64,000 nucleotides of DNA, from contig NZ_JBBHKR010000082.1 of assembly GCF_037389425.1 (NCBI RefSeq), positions 1 to 64,000 of the forward strand, given 5' to 3'. The notes under the pieces were generated by a model that was not told where the DNA came from, did no database searches, and worked only from the letters and a program-made list of their open reading frames with translations. The position numbers and the translations under genes were made by a program. The stretch comes from Stygiolobus sp037389425. GTDB lineage: Archaea; Thermoproteota; Thermoprotei_A; Sulfolobales; Sulfolobaceae. Of the stretch, positions 46,385-55,866 are shown piece after piece; position 1 is the first letter of the stretch; each line of letters begins with the position of its first letter.

Positions 46385-46812
46385 TAAGTATCTAATGGAC
46401 TATAAAAATCTATTGGTAGGAAAACAAGCAAGGTGTAATTTTAACATCGAGAGAATTTGAATAGTGTTTAACAGTTCCGTAAATCTAAAACTTAATTAAA
46501 ATACGTCTAGCTGACATTGTTTAAAACTCATTTAACAGCGAGAGACTCAAGTTATCTAAGTGGGATTCTGATGTACCGGATATAGTGAAGCCTTGTAATG
46601 GCTTTAGATGGCGATATAAGTTTCTTACACCATTCTCCTCGTTTAATTTTTAAACTGATTCCTCTCAATTGTGAAAGGACGAGGTTCTAATTCCCTTAAC
46701 ACATCGCTTAGAGAGATCCAGCTCACGCACCATGAGTTTGCTTGTACTTTAATACAGTTCGTCCTACCTCCGTTTTCTTATTCACTGTCTTAAGTGCTAA
46801 TCTTTAAGTACT

Positions 46813-46840
46813 AGTCCTATAAGACTAGTCCTATGGGACT
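46813..46840. promoter_or_regulatory. two tandem 14-bp palindromes over the ATPase start
   Basis: AGTCCTATAAGACT (46813-46826) and AGTCCTATGGGACT (46827-46840) abut exactly. The second contains the start codon at 46833. A TATA-like ATCTTTAAGTA lies about 27 nt upstream, so a repressor bound here would cover the transcription start. Confidence 0.65.
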
Positions 46841-48011
46841 ATATATTAAAAGGCGAGAAGAGGAGGAGATAAAAAGAATAAAAAACTGGACTTTAATTTA
46901 CGGCAGGAGGAAGACAGGGAAAAGTACCTTAGTAAAGAGAAACCTTAAGATGGATTATTACGTTTTAATAGCTGATTCAAATAATGCAATCACCTTAGAT
47001 GATACAGTGGTAAAGATTGATGAGGCTATGAAAGAGGTCAAAGGGATTCTGCGCAGAGGGGGCGTGGCGGTAATAGACGAGTTCCAAAGATTACCTGAGA
47101 TCTATTGGGCTATGATAAGCAATTGGGATAAGGAAGGTATTCTAGTAATAATAGGCTCTAGCTATGGTATAGTTAATAAAGTATTTGATAGGAATAGTCA
47201 ATTACTCGGTTTATTCACCCCCCTTGAAATAGACATAATATCTTATGAAGATGTGCTAACTCAAATTAGAGACCCCGTACTTTCAACCTTATACAGAGAC
47301 CCTTGGATAATTCCTTTCATAAATAGTTATGAGGAATTCGTTAGTAGAATAAGGGAATTCTCGTTAATTTCTAAGGGGCTGTTAGGGGAGGTGTTCAAAG
47401 AAGAGGAAAGGCAACTTACAGACACCTATTATAAAATCCTTTTACTTCTAGGGGAAGGAATATGGAAGACGTCTGAAATTGCCGGAATAATACAACCTAA
47501 AGGAGGGGAAGGAACGATATCCTCAATGGTCAACAAGTTAGCTAAGATGGGATTAGTACAAAAAATTCCCACGCTGTCTAGGGAAAATTATTACAGAATC
47601 AGGTCTCCTGCCCTTTCTCTCACGCTTTACGCTGAATCCAAATATGCTATAAGTGAAACGGATTTGGAAGTCAAGGACTTACCTATTGGTAGGGAGGTTC
47701 AGTTCAGTATAGGAGAAATGCTTTCGAAATATTTCGGAGGGGTACAGTATTATTCTCCGAAGGAAGACATAGACGTAATTATTGTAAAAAAGAAGAAACC
47801 TATTTGGGCTTTTGAGATCAAAATGGGTGAATTTTCGAGTTCTGAAGCCAGAGAAGTTGTTAAAAGGATGGATAAAATAGCTGAGAAGGTAGGATTAGTG
47901 AGTTTGAGGGAAAAACCACCGGATTACGGTGATTTAAGTATAGGACCTGAGGAGTTGATAGAAATAGCAAACCAGCTAGTGAAATCACGAGATCAAGAAA
48001 GCGAGACCTAG
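46833..48011 (+). CDS. archaeal ATPase with C-terminal DUF234-type nuclease domain
   Basis: 392 aa. Walker A YGRRKTGKSTL (residues 24-34), Walker B GGVAVIDEFQRLP, a winged-helix middle (SSMVNKLAKMGLVQKIPTLS) and a C-terminal PD-(D/E)xK-like domain EDIDVIIVKKKKPIWAFEIK. This is the Sulfolobales ATPase/DUF234 family. Role unknown; such proteins are abundant in archaeal genomes and mobile regions. Its leaderless start lies within tandem palindromes. Confidence 0.85.
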   Translation: MGLYIKRREEEEIKRIKNWTLIYGRRKTGKSTLVKRNLKMDYYVLIADSNNAITLDDTVVKIDEAMKEVKGILRRGGVAVIDEFQRLPEIYWAMISNWDKEGILVIIGSSYGIVNKVFDRNSQLLGLFTPLEIDIISYEDVLTQIRDPVLSTLYRDPWIIPFINSYEEFVSRIREFSLISKGLLGEVFKEEERQLTDTYYKILLLLGEGIWKTSEIAGIIQPKGGEGTISSMVNKLAKMGLVQKIPTLSRENYYRIRSPALSLTLYAESKYAISETDLEVKDLPIGREVQFSIGEMLSKYFGGVQYYSPKEDIDVIIVKKKKPIWAFEIKMGEFSSSEAREVVKRMDKIAEKVGLVSLREKPPDYGDLSIGPEELIEIANQLVKSRDQESET

Positions 48012-48041
48012 ATAAAAGTGGTATTTTAAGAATAGGTGTTA

Positions 48042-48083
48042 TAACATACTTAACTCTTCATAACATACTTAATAACATACTTA
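48042..48083. repeat. three short repeats TAACATACTTA
   Basis: Copies start at 48042, 48061 and 48073, just after the ATPase stop. Their role could be termination or regulation; nothing else supports either. Confidence 0.4.
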
Positions 48084-48232
48084 TTAACCTCAAACGAGAT
48101 TTACAACTACTTAGTCCGTGCTTGCTTCCTTTATCCCTTACAAATATTTAAACATTAGTGAGAATTTTTGTGTGTATATTTCTACTCACCGACAAAAACA
48201 TACTGCTCATTAAAAAGTTTGTATTTACCCGT

Positions 48233-48441
48233 GACGTAACTTATCCTTACTTTTAATTACTTTTTATTTCGCCACGACACCCCTACTGAGGGATACTAAT
48301 CGCTCCTCTCACAGTACCATTAAGCCATGGAGGAGTGTCATTAGCGTCACTAAGAGAAATTAGAAAGAGAAGAATTTAAACACGGGACTATCCATCTCCT
48401 CAGCGAGGCTTTTCGCCCCCTTAACCCCCTTATTTTTAAGC
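48233..48441 (-). repeat. composite of repeat B and a MITE left end
   Basis: Repeat B (48233-48293: ACTTATCCTTACTTTTAATT ... TTTCGCCACG) is joined to the left half of the MITE (48294-48441: CTCCTCTCACAGTACCATTA, GGAGGAGTGTCATTAGCGTC, ACTAAGAGAAATTAGAAAGA, GAATTTAAACACGGGACTAT, GAGGCTTTTCGCCCCCTTAA). The left-end TATA box points toward the surface protein gene at 48671. Confidence 0.7.
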
Positions 48442-48670
48442 TTTTCCTCCTCCAATTATTAACTTTTTATCTAAACAAACTATTAACTCTTCCGCTCTGC
48501 GAACCTTAGCATAGATTGATAAGGCTATTTATCTCTTTAGAAACCTGAGACTTCTAGACGTAAACTATCTTTCAGTGTGGTTAGATAGAACTAATAACGT
48601 TTTTTAATTCGTATAAAGATTTGGGATAATTCTTATATAACCGAAATATTTATAGTTTCGTTGAAAAAAA

Positions 48671-50281
48671 ATGAAAAAAGAATTTTTAGTTGGGATACTA
48701 CTAGTGATTTTAATTATACTGGCTGGTATAGTAGGTTATCTACTGGGGCAAAAATCAAGTTATACTGAGCCTATGTCAACACAAACGATGAAACAAGAGA
48801 TAGTAAACGAAACTACAGTGATAAAGACAGTATATTCTCCTTCTGGAGACCCTGCTAGCATAGGAAACGGTGAGGACTACTTAATAAACCCCGTGTTCCC
48901 CTATAAAACAATAGCCTCTCAATACGCCTATGTAACCCCTGGAGACGGATTGGTATTTATAGGAAACCCCTTCTCCAGTGGTAACGGGTACTTAGCCGGG
49001 GCAAAAGGTGCCGCTGTTGTAGCATCGATGCTTGGTTATCAACCTTTGACCGCCTATAATTACTATTTATACATAAACGCCCCTAACTACATAAACGTTC
49101 CTGGTGCAGTGAAGACGGACTCAGCTACAGTAATGTATTTGGCATCTATGTTAGGGCAACAAGCTATGCTAAATAAGTCACTGTATTTCTTAGGTGATGT
49201 AGGACTGGAAGGATATATGTACTCAACCGGTGTTGTCTATCAAAGGATAGTCCAGCTATATCAAGGCGGTATTTATTACTTAGTAGTCCCTCAAATGATG
49301 GCCCTAGCTGAGGGGCAAAACTACCAGATGGCTGAGCAATTTGCCAAAGAACACGGCGAGGTTTTGTACACTGTATCATCAATTCCTCAAATGTATCAAA
49401 TCGTTACTTCATCTTCATTACCTCAACCTAAGGGATATATGGACTTTCCAGTTAACCTCTCTGTAGGATATTACTACTTGTCTACACTTTACAATGAATT
49501 ATACAACTCAACTACCAATTCTTCGGCGAAACAGACGGCAGCTATGTATTGGTCTATGGCACAGAAGCTTGCAAGCGAGGGTAACTATACAGCCTTTTAT
49601 GTCCTACCTAACCCTGCTGTTGAGGCAATAGAAGTCCTCTACCAGACTAATCACTCGGTGAACTTAGGTTCTGAAGTTATGAAAGCAGTTAATAACGCTG
49701 AGACCTTAACTAACTTATGGACCATAGAGACAGCAGCTGAGGCTGATTATTTATATAATCAAGGGAACATATCTGATGAGATTCTAGCTAATTCATGGGC
49801 TGCTTTGAGCTTATCGATAAACGCAGGGCCTATAATAACTCCTCAAGGGTTTTATCAAGGATTGTATAATGAATTCCTAACGGATCTTTATGCAACTGAA
49901 TATTTAGATTCAGTTACTAACGGGAATTACGGGAACATAACCCTGATACTTCAAGTATATAGAAATCCAAATGTTATATATGATTACGGTTTCTACGCTA
50001 ACTATTATGCACAGATGGCAATGACATTCAGAGACTACTTCCTAAAACAACTTAACGCAACAGATCAATCTTTAGTGCTCAACTCGATTTATCAATACAT
50101 GGCTAACGAGACTCAGATACTCGAAAGCGCTGCAGCCTATAACGACGGACCATCCCTAGTGGGTTACATAATGATGGAATATGGCCTAAGTTCACACAAC
50201 TTAACTTATCTATACTATTCAATGCCGTTCATCCGGTTCACTATGAACGTAGAACAACTAACGTGGTATATTCAGCCATAA
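48671..50281 (+). CDS. membrane-anchored surface protein with Lon-like fold
   Basis: 536 aa. The N-terminal anchor FLVGILLVILIILAGIVGYL is followed by an extracellular domain with many N-x-S/T sites. Residues of about 100-210 follow the archaeal Lon-type (S16/S18) protease pattern: KTDSATVMYLASMLGQQAML has the nucleophile-type Ser, and GVVYQRIVQLYQGGIYYLVV matches the GGLKEKxLAAxxxGIxxVxxP strand, but the catalytic Lys is Arg. It may be an inactive or divergent protease. C-terminal half not recognised. A TATA-like GAAATATTTATAG precedes the ATG. Confidence 0.6.
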   Translation: MKKEFLVGILLVILIILAGIVGYLLGQKSSYTEPMSTQTMKQEIVNETTVIKTVYSPSGDPASIGNGEDYLINPVFPYKTIASQYAYVTPGDGLVFIGNPFSSGNGYLAGAKGAAVVASMLGYQPLTAYNYYLYINAPNYINVPGAVKTDSATVMYLASMLGQQAMLNKSLYFLGDVGLEGYMYSTGVVYQRIVQLYQGGIYYLVVPQMMALAEGQNYQMAEQFAKEHGEVLYTVSSIPQMYQIVTSSSLPQPKGYMDFPVNLSVGYYYLSTLYNELYNSTTNSSAKQTAAMYWSMAQKLASEGNYTAFYVLPNPAVEAIEVLYQTNHSVNLGSEVMKAVNNAETLTNLWTIETAAEADYLYNQGNISDEILANSWAALSLSINAGPIITPQGFYQGLYNEFLTDLYATEYLDSVTNGNYGNITLILQVYRNPNVIYDYGFYANYYAQMAMTFRDYFLKQLNATDQSLVLNSIYQYMANETQILESAAAYNDGPSLVGYIMMEYGLSSHNLTYLYYSMPFIRFTMNVEQLTWYIQP

Positions 50282-50291
50282 AAAAGTCAAA

Positions 50292-50312
50292 AACTTTTTC
50301 TTCTTTTATTTC
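50292..50312 (+). terminator. T-rich terminator after the surface protein gene
   Basis: CTTTTTCTTCTTTTATTT follows within 35 nt of the stop codon. Confidence 0.45.
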
Positions 50313-50450
50313 TCAGTTTCTTTCTTCTTCTATCAACTTTAATATCGCTTTCCTTATGACTTGACTCCTATTTAACCCGTGTTTTCTAGCGTAAGTATCG
50401 AGATTTTTTACCAGTTCGTCCTCGACCTTAAAGGTGATAACTTTTTTCAT
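50313..50450 (-). CDS. CopG/RHH-type DNA-binding protein, 45 aa
   Basis: MKKVITFKVEDELVKNLDTY, ARKHGLNRSQVIRKAILKLI, EEERN. A ribbon-helix-helix protein: an N-terminal strand then two helices with NRSQVIRKAI. TATA-like CCTTTTAAGC upstream at leaderless distance on the minus strand. It is a short gene that a length cut-off would miss. It lies 68 bp downstream of the ring-nuclease-like gene, same strand. Confidence 0.7.
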   Translation of the reverse strand: MKKVITFKVEDELVKNLDTYARKHGLNRSQVIRKAILKLIEEERN

Positions 50451-50517
50451 AGGTAATACTGACAGAGAAAGCTTAAAAGGTATTACGCAATAATAGTCTG
50501 TTGTAGAATTTTATACA

Positions 50518-51066
50518 TTACGATAGCAGAATAGTTAGGGCTGATTTACTCACTAGTTGACAAATATCTATCGTTTGGCACTTTCCCTCCCCTGCCATCT
50601 GTATTTCTTTCTCTCTCGGTTCAAGTTCTTTTATGAGCTTTTGAACCTTGTTATACTCAGCTTGAGGGACTATGGTAGTAACAGTTCTAGCCTTTCTCTT
50701 GATTGCTGAGATTGCAGCAGCTACAGACATAGATTTTCTACCGCCAGTTATGTCCACAAAGTCCCCTTCGTTTATTTTACTCTCGACTTCCCTCTTAAAC
50801 ATCAAAAAGTCTTGCCTACTGTTAATGTCCGATATGCTTAAGGGAATATCATAAACATGGACACCCTTAGCACCACAACAGGCAAATATAGCCTTAACTA
50901 ACTTCCACGCGAATTCCACAGCCTTATCGGATGTCCTTATGATATAAACCTCATCTATATTAACCTTCTCTACGTTATCTCCTTGATAATTGCCTTCAAT
51001 TAAGTTCTTATAACTCTCAAATATTCCTCCCGGCGAAGTACCCAACGTAGCTATTAGCCTTGCCAT
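50518..51066 (-). CDS. CARF-domain protein, CRISPR ring nuclease (Crn1)-like
   Basis: 182 aa. N-terminus MARLIATLGTSPGGIFESYK (CARF nucleotide-fold loop), then YIIRTSDKAVEFAWKLVKAI and GDFVDITGGRKSMSVAAAIS (TGGRK motif). This matches the small CARF proteins of Sulfolobales that degrade cyclic tetra-adenylate (Crn1, as SSO2081), which switch off type III CRISPR signalling. No CRISPR array, cas gene or HEPN effector is in this window. Confidence 0.7.
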   Translation of the reverse strand: MARLIATLGTSPGGIFESYKNLIEGNYQGDNVEKVNIDEVYIIRTSDKAVEFAWKLVKAIFACCGAKGVHVYDIPLSISDINSRQDFLMFKREVESKINEGDFVDITGGRKSMSVAAAISAIKRKARTVTTIVPQAEYNKVQKLIKELEPREKEIQMAGEGKCQTIDICQLVSKSALTILLS

Positions 51067-51187
51067 ATGGAGAGTATATTGAGCACAGTTATATCTTTTA
51101 CATTTCTTTTTCGTTGAGTCCTCAGAATTACTACATTAGAAACGGTTTATATTCAGCTTTATTTAGTTTAAATTCGTTATTTAATGT

Positions 51188-52405
51188 ATGGAAGAGATTT
51201 TGAAAACTACTGAAGATGATAAACTCCAATTGGCGTTCATTTTCGATCCTAATAAGTGTATTATCTGTAATGCTTGCGTCAACGCTTGTAACTCAGCTTA
51301 CGGAGGTCTAAATTGGAGAACTTTACTCGTCTTTGATGAGGGAGACACGAAGATCGGTGTTTCCATAGCTTGTAACCACTGTGAGAACCCCTTATGTATG
51401 AAGGTCTGTCCTTCAAACGCGATAAAGAAAGATAACATGAGCGTTGTTTATATAGACCCTAAAGAGTGTATAGGGTGCGGTTATTGCACTTGGGCTTGTC
51501 CTTATGAAGAGCCGAAATTTAATAAAGACGGCGTAATGAGCAAGTGTGACTTCTGTAGGCAAAGGCTTATGAACAAGCAGGGGTTACCGTTGTGCGTAGA
51601 AGCGTGTCCTACCGGTGCCCTATCCTTCGGATGGGTTGATAAGAAAGAGTACAGCGCTCCGTTCTTAGCACCGTACGAACTTACTAGACCTAACCTCGTG
51701 GTGAGACAGAGCAAGGTTAAAGTCGAGGCTTCACCACTGAAGACAAGGAAAGAAGAAAATTATTGGCAATTATTGATCTTCACTTTATTCTCCGAATTTG
51801 CTTTAGGTTCCCTTCTTATTCCAGTTAAAGGCATAGTACCTTTGCTCTTGATGCTTATAGGACTTATTCCTTCAATTTTGCATATAAACAGAAAGGAAAG
51901 GTTTTACAAGGTAATCAAGAACTTAAGGACTTCTTGGCTAAGTAGAGAAGTATTCTTTTCGTCACTTTCCGTTCTTTCACTAGTATTTTATTCGCTCTAC
52001 CCATCTGTGTTCACTTTTGCATCGTCACTTGTCCTTCTTTTGTTAGCGATCATATCTTCAATAATGCTTTATATACTAAAGACTATACCGTCTTGGTATT
52101 CCCCCAATACCGCTATATCGTTCTTAGGAACAGCCTTTACCTCAGTATTTCCACTAGGCTATTTCCTCACTCATAACTACTTGTATTTGCTTGTAGCAGT
52201 AGCTTTTAGTATCGCTGAGATATCTGTAGCTCGTAAGGATAACAAGCTTAGGTTAACCTTAAATTCATTCTATCTTATTATGGTGCTATTATCTATTCTA
52301 TTTCCATTAACTAGTCTTATAGCAATTCCAGGAGCAATATTATCGGAGTTTATTGAAAGAAGGAGGTTTTATGAAAATATTTCATATTATGGACTCCCAA
52401 AATAA
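51188..52405 (+). CDS. fused FeS (DmsB-like) and membrane (DmsC/NrfD-like) subunit
   Basis: 405 aa. An N-terminal four-cluster ferredoxin domain (about residues 15-150; CIICNACVNACN, CNHCENPLCMKVCP, CIGCGYCTWACP, CDFCRQRL, CVEACPTGAL) is followed by about 8 membrane helices (LLIFTLFSEFALGSLLIPVK, VPLLLMLIGLIPSILHI, FTFASSLVLLLLAIISSIML). This is the electron-transfer and quinone-interacting half of a molybdopterin enzyme complex. The catalytic subunit at 56773 is on the other strand 4.4 kb away, with an oxidoreductase operon in between. Confidence 0.85.
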   Translation: MEEILKTTEDDKLQLAFIFDPNKCIICNACVNACNSAYGGLNWRTLLVFDEGDTKIGVSIACNHCENPLCMKVCPSNAIKKDNMSVVYIDPKECIGCGYCTWACPYEEPKFNKDGVMSKCDFCRQRLMNKQGLPLCVEACPTGALSFGWVDKKEYSAPFLAPYELTRPNLVVRQSKVKVEASPLKTRKEENYWQLLIFTLFSEFALGSLLIPVKGIVPLLLMLIGLIPSILHINRKERFYKVIKNLRTSWLSREVFFSSLSVLSLVFYSLYPSVFTFASSLVLLLLAIISSIMLYILKTIPSWYSPNTAISFLGTAFTSVFPLGYFLTHNYLYLLVAVAFSIAEISVARKDNKLRLTLNSFYLIMVLLSILFPLTSLIAIPGAILSEFIERRRFYENISYYGLPK

Positions 52406-52472
52406 TAAACTTTTTTAATACGAAACTTTTTTAATGTTCAAGAGGAATTGTATATTCGGAAGTGATGCCTTA

Positions 52473-53024
52473 TTGCTCGAGATCAGATTTCACGGGAGAG
52501 GAGGGCAGGGAGTAGTTACAGCTGCTAACTTACTTGCAATTGCGGCAGACCTAGACGGGAACTGGTCCTCCGCATTCCCCTTCTACGGTGCCGAAAGAAG
52601 GGGGGCTGAGATAGAGTCTTATTGTAGAATTGACTCCCATCCGATTAGGGTTACTTCCCCCATAGAAAACCCGGATATTGTTGTTATCCTAGATCCTTCT
52701 TTGTTAAAGATCTCTAACCCACTCCGAGGGTTGAAAGACGAAGGATATGTCGTCATTAATTCCCCCTCCCCCGTAACCCTCCCCTACCGCACTTTCGTAG
52801 TTAACGCTACGAAAATCGCTTTAAATCTTAACTTAGTGAAGTCTGGATGGCCCTTAGTCAACATTGTTATGCTTGGAAGTCTAGCAAGACTGAAGGTAGT
52901 TACTCTAGACTCTTTGAAGAAGGCAATAGAGGAGGTGTTTGAGGGAAGGATCGCTGAGGTTAACAAGAAAGCCGTAGAGATAGCTTACGAGGAGTTAATG
53001 GAGGTGTCACAAGTTGTCACTTAA
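52473..53024 (+). CDS. porG: 2-oxoacid:ferredoxin oxidoreductase gamma subunit (copy 2)
   Basis: About 184 aa from the TTG at 52473 (LLEIRFHGRGGQGVVTAAN), preceded by GGAAGTGAT. The frame is also open from ATG 52434, which would add 13 residues that do not fit the family start. Signature GRGGQGVVTAANLLAIAADL, GAERRGAEIESYCR, VVILDPSL. First of four overlapping genes in gamma-delta-alpha-beta order. Confidence 0.85.
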   Translation: MLEIRFHGRGGQGVVTAANLLAIAADLDGNWSSAFPFYGAERRGAEIESYCRIDSHPIRVTSPIENPDIVVILDPSLLKISNPLRGLKDEGYVVINSPSPVTLPYRTFVVNATKIALNLNLVKSGWPLVNIVMLGSLARLKVVTLDSLKKAIEEVFEGRIAEVNKKAVEIAYEELMEVSQVVT

Positions 53025-53274
53025 TTACCAATTATTCCCAATAAGCAAACCTGCTAAAGGGGCAGGAGGAAAGACAGGTAACTGGAGAATAGTGAGACCC
53101 TTAGTACATGAGGATAAGTGTGTAGGATGTAAGGCATGTTACATATGGTGTCCCGAAGGAACCATAATCATCAAGGATGGTAAAGTTGCTGTTGATTACG
53201 AATACTGTAAAGGATGTGGTATTTGCTCCAACGTATGTCCGGCCAAAGCAATTGAGATGGTGAGTGAGTCATGA
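53014..53274 (+). CDS. porD: 2-oxoacid:ferredoxin oxidoreductase delta subunit (copy 2)
   Basis: 86 aa. Two [4Fe-4S] motifs (CVGCKACYIWCP and CKGCGICSNVCP). TTG start at 53014 with GGAGGTG about 7 nt upstream, inside the 3' end of porG. Confidence 0.9.
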   Translation: MSLNYQLFPISKPAKGAGGKTGNWRIVRPLVHEDKCVGCKACYIWCPEGTIIIKDGKVAVDYEYCKGCGICSNVCPAKAIEMVSES

Positions 53275-54458
53275 TGGAAAAGGTCATTTCAGGAAACGAT
53301 GCTGTGGCTTTGGCTGTAAAACTGTCGAGAGTCAAAGTCACGGGTATTTACCCTATTACTCCGCAGACTTATATTATAGAGTCGCTCAGTGAAATGAAGG
53401 ATAGAGGAGAACTCGAGACTGAAATAATCAGGGTAGAAAGCGAACATTCAGCAATGGCCGCGACTTTCGGTGCAGCAGCTGCCGGTGTGAGGGCTTACAC
53501 TGCTACTGCATCGCAGGGACTACTATACATGCATGAGATGGTATGGTGGGTCGCCGGGAGCAGGATCCCAGTTGTAATGACTGTTGGGACCAGAGCTGTA
53601 GGTCCGCCATGGAACATATGGAATGAACATACTGACTTTATGAGTGAGAGGGACAGCGGATGGATAATGGCTTTCGCCTCTACGCCTCAAGAGGCCATGG
53701 ACTTGACTATAATGGCTTTCAGAATAACTGAGGACGAGAGAGTGTTCTTACCAATGATGATCGGAATGGACGGTTTCATTCTATCTCACACTAAGACCAG
53801 AGTTTACGTACCTTCGCAAGAAGAAGTTGACTCATATCTTCCTCCAAGAAGACAGCCTTACGTGTTAGACCCAGAAGACTCAATAGCTATGGGTAACATG
53901 TTCTCGCCAGAGGATTACATGAAACTTCGAGAGTCGATACATAGAGCTCAGATTGCCTCTAAGGAAGTCATTGTAGAAGCTGGGAAGGAATACATGAAGA
54001 GGGTAGTACCTATAGGGTCTTACTCGACGCTAAACGAGAGTTACAAATTAGAAGACGCTGACTACGCTGTAGTAATTATGGGAGCTTGGTCTTTGGACGC
54101 GATGCAAGCTGTAGACGAGTTGAGAAAGGAAGGGCTTAAGGTAGGGGTTTACAGAGTAAGGTTTGTAAGACCTTGGGCTGGAGAAGAGGTGGTTGAGGCA
54201 CTTAGTGATAAGAGCGTGTTAGTCCTTGACAGATCCGTTAGCTTTGGTAGGGGAGGGCAGCTGTACACTGAAGTAAAAGCTTCGTTACCGGATACTGATA
54301 TAAAGGGTGTAATAACCGGGTTAGGAGGGGTTTCAATAGGAAAGAACGAGATGAAGGTGATAATCCGTAAGTTCGTAGAGAGACCGCAAGGTATAGAGTG
54401 GTTCTATCCTGAGGAGGCGAGAAAAATTGAGCTTAGGAGTCCGAGATATATTAAATAG
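53271..54458 (+). CDS. porA: 2-oxoacid:ferredoxin oxidoreductase alpha subunit (copy 2)
   Basis: 395 aa. ISGNDAVALAVKLSRVKVTG, YPITPQTYIIESLSE, RVESEHSAMAATFGAAAAGV, and a transketolase-C-like end (KVGVYRVRFVRPW). ATG overlaps the porD stop. The sequence is clearly homologous to copy 1 (WSIWDDHQDF versus WNIWNEHTDF). Confidence 0.92.
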   Translation: MMEKVISGNDAVALAVKLSRVKVTGIYPITPQTYIIESLSEMKDRGELETEIIRVESEHSAMAATFGAAAAGVRAYTATASQGLLYMHEMVWWVAGSRIPVVMTVGTRAVGPPWNIWNEHTDFMSERDSGWIMAFASTPQEAMDLTIMAFRITEDERVFLPMMIGMDGFILSHTKTRVYVPSQEEVDSYLPPRRQPYVLDPEDSIAMGNMFSPEDYMKLRESIHRAQIASKEVIVEAGKEYMKRVVPIGSYSTLNESYKLEDADYAVVIMGAWSLDAMQAVDELRKEGLKVGVYRVRFVRPWAGEEVVEALSDKSVLVLDRSVSFGRGGQLYTEVKASLPDTDIKGVITGLGGVSIGKNEMKVIIRKFVERPQGIEWFYPEEARKIELRSPRYIK

Positions 54459-55332
54459 GCACAAACTTATGCCTGGGACATCGGCGTGTCCAGGCTGTCC
54501 TGAGAACATAGCGATGAGGATCATAAGCACAGCATTAGGAGAAAACGCCGTGATTGTAGTGGTTGCAGGTTGTTCCTCTGTGATTCAGGGCATGGGACCC
54601 AACTCAGCCTATAATTATCCCGTTCTAAACGTTGCCTTTGCTGCAGGTCCCGCAGCAGCTTCAGGTATTGCAGCAGCAATGAGGACTAGGGGAAAGAATG
54701 TCAAGGCAGTTGTATGGGCTGGGGATGGCGGTACTGCAGATATAGGGATGGCGTCTCTAAGCGGGGCTGCAGAGAGGAATGAGGACATTCTATATGTATG
54801 TGTAGACAATGAGGCTTACATGAATACCGGTGGGCAGAGGAGCGGTTCGACGCCAATAGGAGCTTCGACAACTACCACACCTATGGGTAAACGGCACAAT
54901 AAAAAGAACATACCGTTTATTATGATGGCACATGGAGTACCTTACGTAGCGACTGCGAGTGTAGGATATCCCCACGACTTAATGGAGAAGATAAGGAAGG
55001 CTAAGGAGATCCGCGGTTTCTCCTACGTGCAAGTTTTATGCCCTGATCCTTACGGATGGATGTTTGAACCTTCAAAGACCGCTGAAGTAGCAAAGCTCGC
55101 CGTACAAACCTGCTATTGGCCGCTATTCGAATGTGAGAACGGTATATTGAAGATCTCCGACGAATGCTTACATTGCCTAGATAAGAGGACTAGAAAACCT
55201 ATAGAGGAGTTCTTGAAAATACAAGGTAGATTTAAACATGTAGACCAACAGAAGATAAGAGAGCTCGAAGAATATGTAAACGAGATGTGGGAAAAGCTCA
55301 AGCTGATGTATAAAGGGAACCTGAAGTTATAG
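54427..55332 (+). CDS. porB: 2-oxoacid:ferredoxin oxidoreductase beta subunit (copy 2)
   Basis: 301 aa. CPGC pair at residues 21-24, TPP motif WAGDGGTADIGMASLS, and CVDNEAYMNTGGQRSGSTP. TTG start at 54427 preceded by GAGGAGGCGAG. Overlaps porA by 32 nt. Confidence 0.92.
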   Translation: MSLGVRDILNRHKLMPGTSACPGCPENIAMRIISTALGENAVIVVVAGCSSVIQGMGPNSAYNYPVLNVAFAAGPAAASGIAAAMRTRGKNVKAVVWAGDGGTADIGMASLSGAAERNEDILYVCVDNEAYMNTGGQRSGSTPIGASTTTTPMGKRHNKKNIPFIMMAHGVPYVATASVGYPHDLMEKIRKAKEIRGFSYVQVLCPDPYGWMFEPSKTAEVAKLAVQTCYWPLFECENGILKISDECLHCLDKRTRKPIEEFLKIQGRFKHVDQQKIRELEEYVNEMWEKLKLMYKGNLKL

Positions 55333-55590
55333 CAGCATTATTCCTTACTCTTTTTTAATATGATTATTCCTTACAGCACTCCTGAATTTTTTCCTAAGTT
55401 GTTGCCTATTCATTAACCGATTGAAAGCCTCGACCTTTATGGCAAGAGGAATTCAGTTGTTAAAGTTAAGCACTATGAATAAAGTCTGCCTTGGATAAGA
55501 GTTTTTCACCAAACTCATAAATCACCGTCAACTTTCATTAAAAACTGATTATCCTTAACAATGGGTCTACTTTTTTCCAACACCTCATCT

Positions 55591-55866
55591 CTATGCATTA
55601 TAATCTCTACTTCTCGACCTTTCGAAGAGATAATAGATCTTGTCCCTCACTAATATCCAGAACTTTACTAGGGAAACCATCACAAGTAATAAGAATGCTA
55701 TGGGTATGAGACCTATGTTAAGGAGAAATGATGTCGAATCGTTAATAAGAATAAATGGTAAGAATAGTATTGCTAGTTTCTCAAGGCTAAGCAATCTTAG
55801 AGATGCGAAAATTAGGAATAGTAAAGCACGTGCAGTAACTTTATTTAATGTTACTTTCAGATCCAT
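55591..55866 (-). CDS. small membrane protein, 91 aa
   Basis: Two hydrophobic helices (LFLIFASLRLLSLEKLAILF and IGLIPIAFLLLVMVSLVKFW), positive ends. No family recognised. A TATA-like GTTTTTATC on the minus strand lies about 28 nt upstream of the ATG, supporting this gene over the plus-strand frame that covers the same bases. Confidence 0.55.
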   Translation of the reverse strand: MDLKVTLNKVTARALLFLIFASLRLLSLEKLAILFLPFILINDSTSFLLNIGLIPIAFLLLVMVSLVKFWILVRDKIYYLFERSRSRDYNA

